Below the pieces are notes generated by a model. The model did not search any database. It saw only the letters and a list, made by a program, of their open reading frames with translations, and was not told the origin of the DNA. DNA of 64,000 nt, from NCBI GenBank assembly GCA_900642245.1, contig CAAAJI010000014.1, forward strand, positions 425,956 through 489,955. The letters are read 5' to 3'. The number at the start of each line of letters is the position of its first letter. The stretch's first letter is position 1. The position numbers and the translations under genes were made by a program. The stretch comes from Fragilaria radians. Its lineage: Eukaryota; Bacillariophyta; Fragilariophyceae; Fragilariales; Fragilariaceae. Below are positions 1-10,881 of the stretch, piece by piece.

Positions 1-284
1 CGTGCAAATTCTAGGTTCACAAATAACAATAATATTTTTTGTCATAATTATTGCTGGAAATGAAAAAATTCAAAGATGCATTCTCTTTTGGAAAATAATT
101 AACTTTAATATCTGTGATTTTGAACGCAACTGTAGATACCACTGACATGTTAGGTCAAGTAGTAAACTGGTTCACTAATATCAATCATAAACATCTTTGT
201 CATACTGGAAATGTAAAATTCAAAGATGCATTCTCTTTTGTAAAATAGTCAACTCTGCGGAGCAAAGCAAGCACCAACTACTAG
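1..284 (+). repeat. Dispersed repeat, left copy (two partial units)
   Basis: Two imperfect units are seen: roughly 1-110, and roughly 125-284. Both contain GGAAATG followed by an AATTCAAAGATGCATTCTC block. The second ends with a GCGGAGCAAAGCAAGCACC core and CTACTAG, then T. A related pair lies at 23543-23928 with the same end. The shared sharp 3' end suggests a mobile element rather than chance similarity. The family is not identified, and the window edge cuts the left unit. Confidence 0.7.
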
Positions 285-612
285 TTATTTAATAAAAAAG
301 TATCCCAGATGATGACACAAGATATGAATATGATGAAGAAGTTACAAAAGAAGCTGTCCTGACTTTCCACCTTGATTTCAAACTTTGAACTTTTCACCTT
401 TGAAAAATAGTTCATGATTCGTGCAATTAGGGAGGAGATCAACGAAGTTTCTTGTATTGGATGCTAAGAGAATTTTCGAAATGAGTGTGTGTTGTTTCTT
501 TCTGCTGCTACCGTCACCACAAAGTACTAGTATCTTTCGAAGGTAGTAGTTGTGGAAGTGCCAACAATTGCATACATTTCTTTTTTTTTCTCCGGAGTGA
601 GTTGGTTGAAAA
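285..612. other. Intergenic, upstream of clpP
   Basis: About 330 bases between the repeat and the ClpP start. It presumably holds the clpP promoter and 5' UTR. I see no convincing core promoter motif and no coding signal. Confidence 0.4.
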
Positions 613-1488
613 ATGATGCTGAAACTCTTCTCCTTGATTGGTTTACTCGTTCATTCGAATGCCTTTCTGAATGCTCCTTCATCTTTTCAACCGTCTCTAA
701 GGTTACATGCTACTGCAAGACAATGGTCGATGGATGATCCTGTGCCTGAAGTAAGTTTAGTTTCAAAAGATCGAGGAATGTTGTGTGTCGAGTTCCACGT
801 GTACAGGTACTAACTTAAATGATGAAAATGGTTTTAGATTGATCCACGTCGTAAGAACCCCGATGAAAGACCACCTGCAAATCCTGTGCGCATGCCTGTT
901 ATTGACACTGGTGATGGTCAGATGGATGTTTTATCACGACTCCTGAAGGATCGTATCTTACTTCTCGGTCAAGGTGTGGACGACGAAGTTGCGAATGTGT
1001 TGGTGGCGCAGCTACTATACCTTGCCAATGAGGATCCTACGAAGGATATTACTCTCTATATCAATTCTCCTGGTGGTTCAGTCAGTGCAGGAATGGCGAT
1101 CTATGATACGATGCAGTACGTTCCATGCGACGTTGCAACTGTGTGCTTTGGGATGGCTGCCAGTATGGGTGCATTCTTACTCGGAGCAGGAGCGCCAGGC
1201 AAACGAAGGGCACTTCCTAATTCTCGAATTATGATCCATCAGCCGTTGGGAGGGGCTCAGGGACAAGCTAGTGACATTGAAATTCAAGCGAAAGAAATCT
1301 TATTCATCCGAGAAGTTCTCAACACCTACATTGCAGATTATACCGGACAACCAAAGGACAAGATCGAGGACGATTGTGATCGTGATTTCTTCATGACTGC
1401 TGAGGAGGCAAAAGACTATGGTATCATTGATGAGGTCGTCACAACCAAGACAAGTCACATTTCCAAGCCCCCTATGCCGTTTTTGTAA
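613..1488 (+). CDS. clpP: Plastid-targeted ATP-dependent Clp protease proteolytic subunit (ClpP), two exons
   Basis: ClpP is the serine-peptidase core of the Clp protease, which degrades unfolded or tagged proteins with a Clp ATPase partner. Exon 1 is 613-750, a GTAAGT...TTTTAG intron of 87 nt is 751-837, and exon 2 is 838-1488; together they give 262 residues. The N-terminus has a hydrophobic signal peptide with predicted cleavage HSNA|FLNAP (A17/F18). This fits the ASA-FAP-type motif for diatom plastid import. The catalytic triad is visible: S155 in GMAASMGAF, H180 in MIHQPLGG, and D229 in DRDFFM. The spacings (25 and 49 residues) equal those of E. coli ClpP. No truncation is seen. The family call is very safe; plastid location is inferred from the presequence. 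Confidence 0.95.
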
Positions 1489-1716
1489 TTGCTAGTTTTT
1501 TGTTTGGGTTTACTATGCTGACTTGTCATTCAACAATACAAAAATAGCAGAGTATTCTCTGAATTGATAACCACGTACACCTCTTTATTCGTATCCTATG
1601 ATTGACGATATTGTTTGTAGCAGTAGGAATGTAATTAAGTTTGCATCTTATACTGGAAAGTATAACTACAAATGTCACAATACAAAGCCATTTTTACTTT
1701 AATAAAATCACAATAC

Positions 1717-2386
1717 TTAGACTTCAGGATAATTTTCTAAATGTTTCTTCAGCACCGGTTCATATTCATCCACACTCCACGAACTATCTGTATCTGGAAT
1801 CAATACTCCATTAAGAACATGCTGAGGAGCCTTGAAGACTCCAAGCACAAGGGCCTGTTTGTGCTCAAACCATGTCGGCATGAATAACTCGGTTGCGATC
1901 TTGGAGAGACTGAACAAACATTTCCTTCGAGAAAGTGTCATCCAATACTCCTGCTTTCTCAGCAATTGACGCAAAGACCTCATTGACTTCTGCCTTTGTC
2001 ATGGATGTTACGGCTTCATCGACGTACAAATCTAGGTTTTCATAACATGCTTCCTCAAACCGTAAACGGCAATCGTCACCCTTCTCAATTCCAACCAAAT
2101 AAGCTGCACAGTGTGCTGGAAAGGATTGACGATGGAATGCCAACGAGATGATATGCGTTGTGATCTTATAACCCATAGGACCATATCTTGCCTTTATGGC
2201 AGGTAGTAATTGACGAAGTTTCTTCGAAAAGGGGCATTGAAGATCGAAGAAAATTTTCCATTCATGCATCGTTGGGTAGGAAGAAGAAAGTGTCGATCTT
2301 GGAAAGTAATTTGTTGAAAGTTTGGGAACACAATTATTATTTTTCTTGGAATTTTTTTGAGAACTGTGATTACACAACTTTTTCAT
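1717..2386 (-). CDS. DsbA/thioredoxin-like oxidoreductase, interrupted by one frameshift
   Basis: Two overlapping minus-strand frames read as one thioredoxin-fold protein of the DsbA-like type. The first frame runs 2386 to a TGA at 1865-1867. It carries FFDLQCPFSKK, a CxxS version of the CxxC active site, followed by a helical insert. The second frame, shifted by one base, supplies GVFKAPQHVLNGV, which corresponds to the cis-proline strand region, and ends at 1717. No GT-AG intron of reasonable size can bridge the frames. The break is therefore a sequencing error, a real mutation, or +1 frameshifting. At the TGA the context is GTT TGA G, so skipping one T restores the frame, although the crossover could lie anywhere in 1865-1983. 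The start is uncertain: ATG 2386 adds 39 Ser/Asn/Lys-rich residues before a better-looking ATG at 2269. Confidence 0.7.
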
Positions 2387-3818
2387 TACGGAACAATTAT
2401 TAAAGCCTTAACAGGGAATACGAATTCACCGCAGAATTTGGTTGCAGTATAGGTACTTTTACTTTACACCGTTGCCGAAACGAGAACCAATCATGCTTCA
2501 AAGTAATCATACAACTACCTGCACAGAGATTTCTGGTACGGAAATACTAACTATTGTTTGTACTATTCAATTGAGTCTAAAGCAAACTGATGAATTGATT
2601 CATATTCCTTCCCTCTGAATACCTTTTGTATATGAGGTGATAACTTAAGACATCTTGTATTCTTGTAAGGCTGATAAAATGGAGCAAATCCAACTGGACT
2701 TTTCCAGGAAAACCTACCATATAATGTACTGCTTTGCTCGATAATTAAGACTCATTGAATGTACGTGATACTCTCTTTCACCCTTCAGATTTTATTCTCG
2801 AACCACTTCTAAGAACCTTAAGCAGATTCTTCCCATTGTCACTTGCACATGTAAATACTGAAATCTTGATAAAACCGTCCACTTTGTGTTATCGGATAAA
2901 GTGATAGCTAGTGCCGCTGTGCTTAGTATTGACGCCTCAATTCATTGAGATCAACCACCTCAAGCAACTTCTTTCCCTCCTCTACCCTCTATACATTAAT
3001 TTAATCAACTAACGAATAGTAAACATTCCAAGGAGTATATATTCTAGATTCCAGAACTCCATTCCTGCCATTCTTCATTTTTTCTGTAAAATGCAATACT
3101 CTGATAACCCTGATGTCACTTATTCTCAAACTAGACTAGCCCCTCAAAACAAAAGTGAATAAACATATTAATGACAACAGAGCTCATACGAAAAGTATCT
3201 TTAGAACTGTTGGAGATTTCTTCGATTTCCTTTCCACATAAATTGTAATTCAATTTTCGCTATTTCTAATTACAGGTTGCTTCCGTAAATAAGAGATACT
3301 GCTTCTTACTCTTTCACTTGCTAATATTTTAGTCGCTAATCTGCATAGTGACTCTCAGCTTACAGCTTTTGACTAATGGTGATGCTCTCTAATCCGATAC
3401 TTGAAGCTTGGAGCCAGTCCAAAGCTTCGTTTTAATATGAGGCAAATTAGGAGCTAGCTTTGACATTTCTCAAATATTTGATGAGTAGATGTTATTTATG
3501 TCCTCATTTAGGCATGAGACAAAAACTTCAATAACAAGCAAAACAGAATCAGGAGAAGAACTAGTCACAAAACTTCTTAAGTTAATTGTCTTTTTTAATC
3601 TCATACTTGAAATCCTTGACTGCGCCTTGCCGTAGGATAAAACCCAATTTTGGCTTCTTTCACCTTATTCATTTTAATTAACAATAGCCATGAAGGCCGT
3701 TCCCTTAAATAACGCCACTAAAAATATTCGCCAAGGATCTCATGGATAATCTGATTGGCATACCTACGATTCCAAATAAAGATCCTATCAATGGAGAACA
3801 GTTCTCAGCAAACAATAA
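2387..3818. other. Intergenic, no feature recognised
   Basis: About 1.4 kb of AT-rich sequence between the DsbA-like gene and the propeller-like membrane protein gene. I found no long reading frame, no tRNA-like fold and no repeat shared with the rest of the window. Confidence 0.4.
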
Positions 3819-6410
3819 TTAAGGCCTCAAGGAAAATACTTCGACCATACCTGTCTTTGTCTTGTTTCCTGTAAGACTCTTTGGGGACGCAACCGCAAAT
3901 CTACTGCCAGAAAGTGCAACACTAGCACCACAACGTTCTCCTTCGGATTTACCAAGAAGGATGGATCCGTCCGGAACCCAAGCGTTTCCATCATTCGAAC
4001 GATAAACCTGAGCCTTTCCCGCATACTTTTTCCAGGTGGGGTCACCCACAATCAATGTAGAAGCATTCCAAGATAGCGATACAGAAAAGCCTCCAGATAT
4101 TCGATTTGCTTGAGACTTCCAAGCATTTTCGTCAGAGTCCCAAGACAACACAAAACAAACTTGAGGGACACAGAGTGCCAAGACATTACCATCGGCTGAT
4201 AGTGATAAGGACAAACTTGTTTCGTTGCCCATGAATTTAGTTAAGTCGATCAGAATTCTAATGGGTTCCCATGTCTTTTCCAACGAAGTCGAGTTGAATT
4301 TCAGCTCATACATTTGTACCTCACATTTAGAAACACTTGTCTCCGCAGATTTGCTCAGCCTCCAACTTCCGACTGCTAAGCGTTGCCCATTCCTAGATAG
4401 GGCAATAGAAAAGCCATTATCTCGGTCGTAACCGCGTAGTATACCACCCATTTCATCCCACATACCAGAAGAGTTTGGCTTCTTTCTATATTCAAAAACA
4501 CGGACTTGACCCGATAAAACACTGCTCTGTGGAGTGGCAACTGCTAGCGTCTTACCAGTTGCTGACAATGACAAGGAAGACCCCTTAATATTCGAAATAT
4601 TTGTTGCAATAGGGTTGCCGTCTGCTTTCCAAAACTGACCTTTATCGTAGTGGTACGTTCGAACAAAGCCATTGCTATACACCGCTAAAATAGTGCCATC
4701 TTTGCTGGCAAGAGCAATTGGTGACGCTTCGTCTGTGCTACGAAGTAAATCCTGTCCAAAGGGAACCCACTTTTGAAATTCCGATTTATAAACACGAACT
4801 AATCCACCACGACTTGAGACTGCTAGGATACTTCCAGAGCGCGCTAAGGCGAAAAACGTTCCTGCCTCTTGATTCGGCTTTTCTCCATTTAACGTCGTTC
4901 CAACACTATTCCAAGGTTGAGTTTTCTCATTCGAACTGGTGTTGGTAACAAGCGGGTACGGCTCTTGAGTTTCAAAGGACCAGGGCACGAAAGTTTCAGG
5001 AACTTCTGGTGGCAAAGTTGTTTCATTCTTCGGAGAAGTCTTTGATTGAGTACCTGGATCAGATGTTAACGGAGTGGGGGATGAAACAGGAGGAGGCAAT
5101 GAAATACCTTGAATTATGAATAGCGTGATTGATGCCACCGCAATCGACAAGATCAGAGTAGCAATTAAAGCCTTCATCCAAAAAGGAGGCCATCTAATTA
5201 TCTCAGAGGGGACACTCTGATTATAATAAAAATCAGTGCCTTCCATAGTTGGACAAACGGAACCACTGAAACTTGTCGCATGTGACCCAGGAGATCCTCT
5301 CAAAGTTATCGGAGAAGTTGTAGCTTCTCCTACGCTACAATGGCCCAATGCCATGGTTGGAGAGGTAAGTTTTGAATCACTGGATCCATTGTCACCAATA
5401 TTAGGGCTTTTTCCGTATATGTTAACAGATGCGACGGAGGGCACTTGATTAGTTTTTGGGGAACCGCGTGTATCCGTTGCGGAGGTCAGTATCGGTATAG
5501 ATACGGGGATAATTTGAATATTTGCAGAAGGATCTTGGTTGCCAGTAGACTGCGGAAAATTCTGGTTTATATCGTTTTGTGGCTTGGATATACTTTGCTC
5601 GAAGGTTGAACTACTCTTAAGACTAAAGTCTCGAGAGGTCTCTTGAATTGGATTGAGATGAGATCCAGAGACGAGTGGCTGCTTTCTTGGATCGTCCAGA
5701 TGAAATAGGTCTGGTGATTTTAAAGAGTGCCACGGATGCTTGTTATCAAAGTCATTGTCATTCTCGGTCATCGAAATGGTCTTACGTTTGCCTTGATTAT
5801 TAGTGCTAGTATTCATTGGATATTCTCTTAGTTCAATGGAAATATCTTCTGGTTGCGGTGCGTGATACTTGGCTAAGGCGGCGTACGATGGTGTGCAAAG
5901 GCCTTTAGGAGGGTGCACTAAAGTAGGTGCTGTCTCCGAAGCGAGGAGAGCCCATCGGCTGTTAGAGTTGTTTGCTACACTTGGACTTGACAGTGACCAG
6001 CTTTTTTCCTTCAGAGAAGAGAGGGAGGGTTGTTCCATGGCTGGGTGAGACTTTAAGGCTCTATTAATTCGGGTCCTCCAGAAATGATCTTCGACCCGGT
6101 TAGAGGCCTTTGTCGTTTCTGAACTCTCATTTGAATTTATTGATCCCAAAGAGTGTTGACGTTGGCGATATTTAGGGACTGGGTGCATCAAACGTAGGGT
6201 ATCATCCTTAACGTTATCATGAATTGCATTTTCTCTATTTTCTACTCCGAGGGAAGGGTTTAACTTATGAAGCGACTTGACAGGACATTCATCCTTTCGC
6301 ACTGTTTTCTCACAACCAGCCAAGTAGCCTTCTTGATGATCTTCTACTGAATTTGAGCCTAAGGGATCATTGGAAAGATTACCTTCTTCAATTGCTTCTA
6401 CATTTTCCAT
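3819..6410 (-). CDS. Single-pass membrane protein with beta-propeller-like repeat ectodomain
   Basis: The protein has 863 residues from the first ATG (6408-6410); the longer frame to 6455 begins with GTG. Residues 1-411 are Ser/Pro/Asn-rich and probably disordered. One strongly hydrophobic segment (about 413-437) follows. Then comes a short Pro/Thr linker and about 350 residues of repeats. The repeats have the pattern SLSxxG-x-LAVxxP...G-VRVFEY, for example LSLSATGKTLAVATP, IALSRNGQRLAVGSW and LSLSADGNVLALCVP. At least six or seven such blades are recognisable, so one propeller is plausible. Several NxS/T sites lie after the membrane segment, in line with an extracytosolic C-terminus. Diatoms encode such propeller-like proteins, but I know of no defined function. 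Ligand or signalling roles would be guesses. No intron is evident. Confidence 0.75.
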   Translation of the reverse strand: MENVEAIEEGNLSNDPLGSNSVEDHQEGYLAGCEKTVRKDECPVKSLHKLNPSLGVENRENAIHDNVKDDTLRLMHPVPKYRQRQHSLGSINSNESSETTKASNRVEDHFWRTRINRALKSHPAMEQPSLSSLKEKSWSLSSPSVANNSNSRWALLASETAPTLVHPPKGLCTPSYAALAKYHAPQPEDISIELREYPMNTSTNNQGKRKTISMTENDNDFDNKHPWHSLKSPDLFHLDDPRKQPLVSGSHLNPIQETSRDFSLKSSSTFEQSISKPQNDINQNFPQSTGNQDPSANIQIIPVSIPILTSATDTRGSPKTNQVPSVASVNIYGKSPNIGDNGSSDSKLTSPTMALGHCSVGEATTSPITLRGSPGSHATSFSGSVCPTMEGTDFYYNQSVPSEIIRWPPFWMKALIATLILSIAVASITLFIIQGISLPPPVSSPTPLTSDPGTQSKTSPKNETTLPPEVPETFVPWSFETQEPYPLVTNTSSNEKTQPWNSVGTTLNGEKPNQEAGTFFALARSGSILAVSSRGGLVRVYKSEFQKWVPFGQDLLRSTDEASPIALASKDGTILAVYSNGFVRTYHYDKGQFWKADGNPIATNISNIKGSSLSLSATGKTLAVATPQSSVLSGQVRVFEYRKKPNSSGMWDEMGGILRGYDRDNGFSIALSRNGQRLAVGSWRLSKSAETSVSKCEVQMYELKFNSTSLEKTWEPIRILIDLTKFMGNETSLSLSLSADGNVLALCVPQVCFVLSWDSDENAWKSQANRISGGFSVSLSWNASTLIVGDPTWKKYAGKAQVYRSNDGNAWVPDGSILLGKSEGERCGASVALSGSRFAVASPKSLTGNKTKTGMVEVFSLRP

Positions 6411-6865
6411 TTTAGCTTTACTTCTTTCTTGAACGCGAATGATTGAGTTAATCACCTCAATGACAGCAAAATCATATACCTTAACAAAAAGGGTTCAAGT
6501 TAAACGAACAGGATTATCGCGTACTAAACAATACGGTCATACATGAAATTTTTGCTCTGTACTCGGAGTATGACAGAAAACAATTAACAAGTTTAAGTCT
6601 TGTCCTCTCACCATTGGAAGAAAAAAAAGCTGCTGAAATGTCGGTTTAATGAACTCCTCACACTCAGAGTCTCTTCGACTTTGTATTCAAATGCTGTTAA
6701 GTTGCACATGAGGATACATGGTCCTATATTAACTAGTTTCAAACCATTAAGATTTTTCAACTGTTGTTTGGTGTCCGCAAAGTTACTACATTGCAAGGAT
6801 TTCTGAGTTGGTGTATAGGCTAGCTTTATCAGTCAAGATATTAAACCCTGGATTATATTGTAAGG
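6411..6865. other. Intergenic, upstream of the propeller-like gene
   Basis: About 450 bases likely holding the promoter of the minus-strand gene. No clear motif was recognised. Short open frames on both strands overlap each other, so they look random. Confidence 0.35.
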
Positions 6866-6975
6866 GTGAAAAGTATGCTTCACTCAAAATAGAAGAAATT
6901 CCAACAAGATTTCTCCCTCCGTGAAAAGTATGCTTCACTCAAAATAGGAGGAATTCCTACAAGGCTTTCTCCCTC
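6866..6975 (+). repeat. 55-bp tandem duplication, two units
   Basis: Units 6866-6920 and 6921-6975 both begin GTGAAAAGTATGCTTCACTC and end TTTCTCCCTCC. They differ at only a few positions. The following GATTCCCTCAATATACTTC resembles AATTCCCTCAATGTGCTCC near 10320-10340. The block may therefore be part of a larger dispersed repeat. Confidence 0.85.
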
Positions 6976-9900
6976 CGATTCCCTCAATATACTTCTACAA
7001 ATTGTGGTGTTGGAGTGAGGGCTGCTTCAGAGGAAATGGTCTTCGCCACTGCAGGGAGTTGAGGTGCAACTGCAAATTCTTGAATTTACTACTGCAAGCT
7101 GCAACAAGAAGATACTTAAGCAGGTTGTTGATTACTATCTCAGTTGTTTGATACCCCTTGTCATGCTTGTTGTCTATCCATTTGATATAACAATTACCAA
7201 GTTAGACTCCAATGATTCATATCTGATATCTTTAGCCTCCTTTCTAATTGGAATGATGACCAATGCAATTCCTATCTTATAAATTCAAAACCATGAATAC
7301 TATGGCCTACTCCCCATGATGTAGTTCCTCCCTGCTCCCTTTTTCCCGTCATTTCCTACAAGCAACAGTGGAAGCTGCACAATAGAGAATAATTTGTCTC
7401 CTCCCTCCTCAATTACCTGTATATAACCCTATGCTTGAAATGCAACTCTGATGTTCAATGGGTAAGCAAATTCGATTAATGTTAAAACAGATATAGGTGT
7501 TTAATTGGTAAGTATTTATATCACGAAGGATGTAGGTTGACCATCCACTTGATTCTTTTTCAAATCCATTCACATAGTTCTCTTTACTGCTAGTAAACGA
7601 TATACAACTTATTGCATGAATCATTATTTATGCAATCAATTTTTATACGTGTAAAGACGCTTAGGAGATTCAAGAAATAGCTCATAGGATAGTGATTTCA
7701 AAAAAACAATTGAGAATTTTCATGAAGACTTCCAATTGGGAGGAAATGTTATTTGCCATCACTTTCGCTTATAACTTATCACTCATTACAACACTCAAAT
7801 ATCAAGCGGTAAAAATATGTGTACTACTTCTATACTTACTTGTAGTATATGTATATGGTATCCCTAACATAGATAAATAAAGAAAAAAATACAATATCCT
7901 ATTGCTATTCATGAAATGATAAGTTCTTCAATTATTGTTAACTAGTATAGTTCTGTTTTTTCTTCATGTGCAATATATTATGCTACTTCCATCCGAGACT
8001 ATAAACTCAGTGAGGTCTGACAAGGCTGCCTACATAAGAAATTTGAAGTTTGCCTTCTTTATTGCTTGACTTATCAATCAAGCCTTGTCCAATTACAGCA
8101 GTATTGTGAATCACCATTCGTTTTGACAGGGAGTTTGCCTAGAAGACTGTGTAATAAAAACTTTTTTAGCCGATGCTGTGACATTGCAGAAAGTAATTCA
8201 AATGACTACTGTCATCCATACATTCATCTTGCAATGCAACTGATCTGAACGAGGCATTTGAAACGTTTTGTAGTCCCTAAATATCTGAATTTGCTATACG
8301 GTGAGATATAGAAATAACACAATGATAAATTATAATCTATTTTAGATTACTTTTATTCTTTAGTCTTGTGTAGTCTTATAACTTCTCTCAGAGAGAGCTT
8401 TTTTCTTTACCCTTCTCAAGAATCAAGAGATGAATTCTGTTGAAGCATTAGGTCTTGTTCTAAAGCTTCTTCCCAACAGTTTAGACAAGTCTCTTCACCT
8501 TTTTTATAAGGACAAGTTGGTGGTCAAGAAGGATAACGTAGTTTAGCCTATAGACGCTTTTGTTCTTAGCGAGCTAACTCTGAAATTAGATCTTATATAG
8601 ATCATTATTATAGCCGTCCTAGATTGGATCCAGTGCTGGATTGTAAAATGATACTTTCCATTCATAAACAATGTTTAATCTGCACTAAGGTTAACTAGTG
8701 AATAATTTATCATAGTTAAGCATATGGTAGGTAAACAGTAGGATAGTTTCCTTTTAAGTACCCATAGCTAGATGAGTAAATATACGAATATTTTGATTCT
8801 ACTATTATTTACTATGCACTAACGGTACAGGACATCTCCTTATACCAGTACACACACACATCTCCTAGTTTAAGATTTTATTATTAAACTGCTATTGCTT
8901 ACAACATATTGTATTAGGGATTAGCTTCTTCATCCTACAGTCAAGGTCGGTCAGAATTTGCTTGTGGGATTGTGACTAGTTGTTGGTTTGGCTTGGGAGA
9001 CAAAAAAATTCCTCGTTATTAAAGAAAATAAAGTGACTTCAAGGAAAATGATCTAAGCAGGCATTATGAAATATGTCAGAAATGTCTGCAGTCTGTGTAT
9101 TTGTGGGTTCTACCATTTCAAGGTAGCCTACGTCGAGATCTGTCATTGTAAGAACTAGCAGACATATCGTTTGGATTCAAATCAAATATAAATTATAAGC
9201 CATTTCCTCTCCCATAGTTGCACAGTGGTCAGATTCTTTCATTTAGGTCATACTCTGCCGTATTTCTTGTACTCTTGTTGCTTAGTTGGAGAATAAGATT
9301 GAGTCGTGATACTTATAGTTGCCGTTTCAATGTAGGTTTAACTTGGATGAAATGAAAATACATCCACTTGCTCTCTTAGTGACAATGAAATATAGACTAT
9401 GTGTTTGTAAAAAAGTAAACCGTAAGCTTTTTCATCTCGTTACAGGGCTTTTTCTCTCTCTTTTCCCTTCATCCTTAGACTTTTGTCCATTTTTAGGTGG
9501 TATGCATTAGGAATTCATGACACAATTTTCTGACACTGATAGATGCGATTACACCAATAAGTGTTACCCCTGGAAGGAATAAATGCTTCAAGAAGCAAAG
9601 GACAATTTCAAGCATAAGCTGACGGTATTACTTACATAGACTCTGGTTGGATATCCCAATAGGATTTTGCCAGGATGTTATAATATTCATTGCAGGTTTT
9701 AGTGGATAGTACTTTGTTTCTTGACATTCTATAACCCTTTTTGTGTTAATAAAAGTCTGAGGTTTATCTTCGTGCATTATTAATGTGCCAACTGTTTTTT
9801 GAATCTGATTAGACAAAAATAACATGAAATGTGAAATAAATCTGGTATCATTTAACTCCGTAAATCCTTTGAAATCTTACTTTTTTTAATGCTATTATGT

Positions 9901-10881
9901 TACTCTTTGGATTATTCAATCATGATTTTGAGTAAGGTAAGAAATCAAGGAAGAGATAGATGATCGCTTGACTGTGAGACTCTATCAATCAATGCTCCTT
10001 GAACCGTCTGCAGGAACATAAAAACAGTTTACTAAATAACTTGCTTTTTGATCCTGACTTTATCTTCCACTAAACTATTTTCCCTCCTGTATTAAGATTT
10101 AATGTCCATTTTTTTACATCTTGTTTCGCACCAAATATGCTACTTATAAAACTTGCTCGCTAGCCATAGACATTGTAATTCTTTTCGATTGCACAATTGT
10201 CTGAAATGACTTGGCGTGTGAGCCTCGAAATACACCCCACATAATCTTTCTGTGGTGTAAATTATGCTTCGCAAGACCCCGTTCAGAAAAGGAGAAGCAT
10301 CTTACAGACTTTCCCCTTCCAATTCCCTCAATGTGCTCCTACCTCAAATCAAATAGATTTGTAACCAGGGAGAAGCTCTCTTGAAATCTCGCTGCCCGAA
10401 TATGATTTATGCTATATCCTTTGATTTCTTGCCTCCCAAGGGTATTGCTATGCCATCAGAAAGTAGACGCAAATTTGGAGATATCATTAGACATCTGTTA
10501 GGAAAAAATCAGTTCAATCCAGTCTGATGCTGATTCACTTGTGAATACAGACTGCATTAGGTTTTAACGAGTAAATAAAGTCAAGGGAACAATCTAAAAA
10601 TAACATTCCAAACCCTTTAATCAACGAAAGCATTGAAAGATACATTCTTCGGATATTCCTATAAGAGTATTGTCATGGTATCTTACTTTCATGGCAGCCT
10701 ACTATAGAAAGATCGTAAGATACACCAATATTGACTAGGTCTAAAAGAAAATACTGAATCTTTCAGTTTCATGTAACAAATTGTTAATTCACCAGAAACT
10801 CAGCCTAATAAATAAGTGTACTGTCCCCTAAAGAAAAAGATTTTGGCAATTGGGTCTTAATTAAGATACCAGAGCATTGGA
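6976..10881. other. Long intergenic stretch, no gene recognised
   Basis: About 3.9 kb, AT-rich, with only short random reading frames. Around 10255-10345 there is a weak match to the 55-bp repeat region. No RNA gene or intact mobile element was recognised. Confidence 0.4.

Noticed and set aside
552..737. 61-codon frame overlapping clpP exon 1
   Set aside because: It lies in another frame of the ClpP presequence exon and has no family content.
9628..9825. 65-codon minus-strand frame
   Set aside because: Isolated, no recognisable motif; length is expected by chance in AT-rich DNA.
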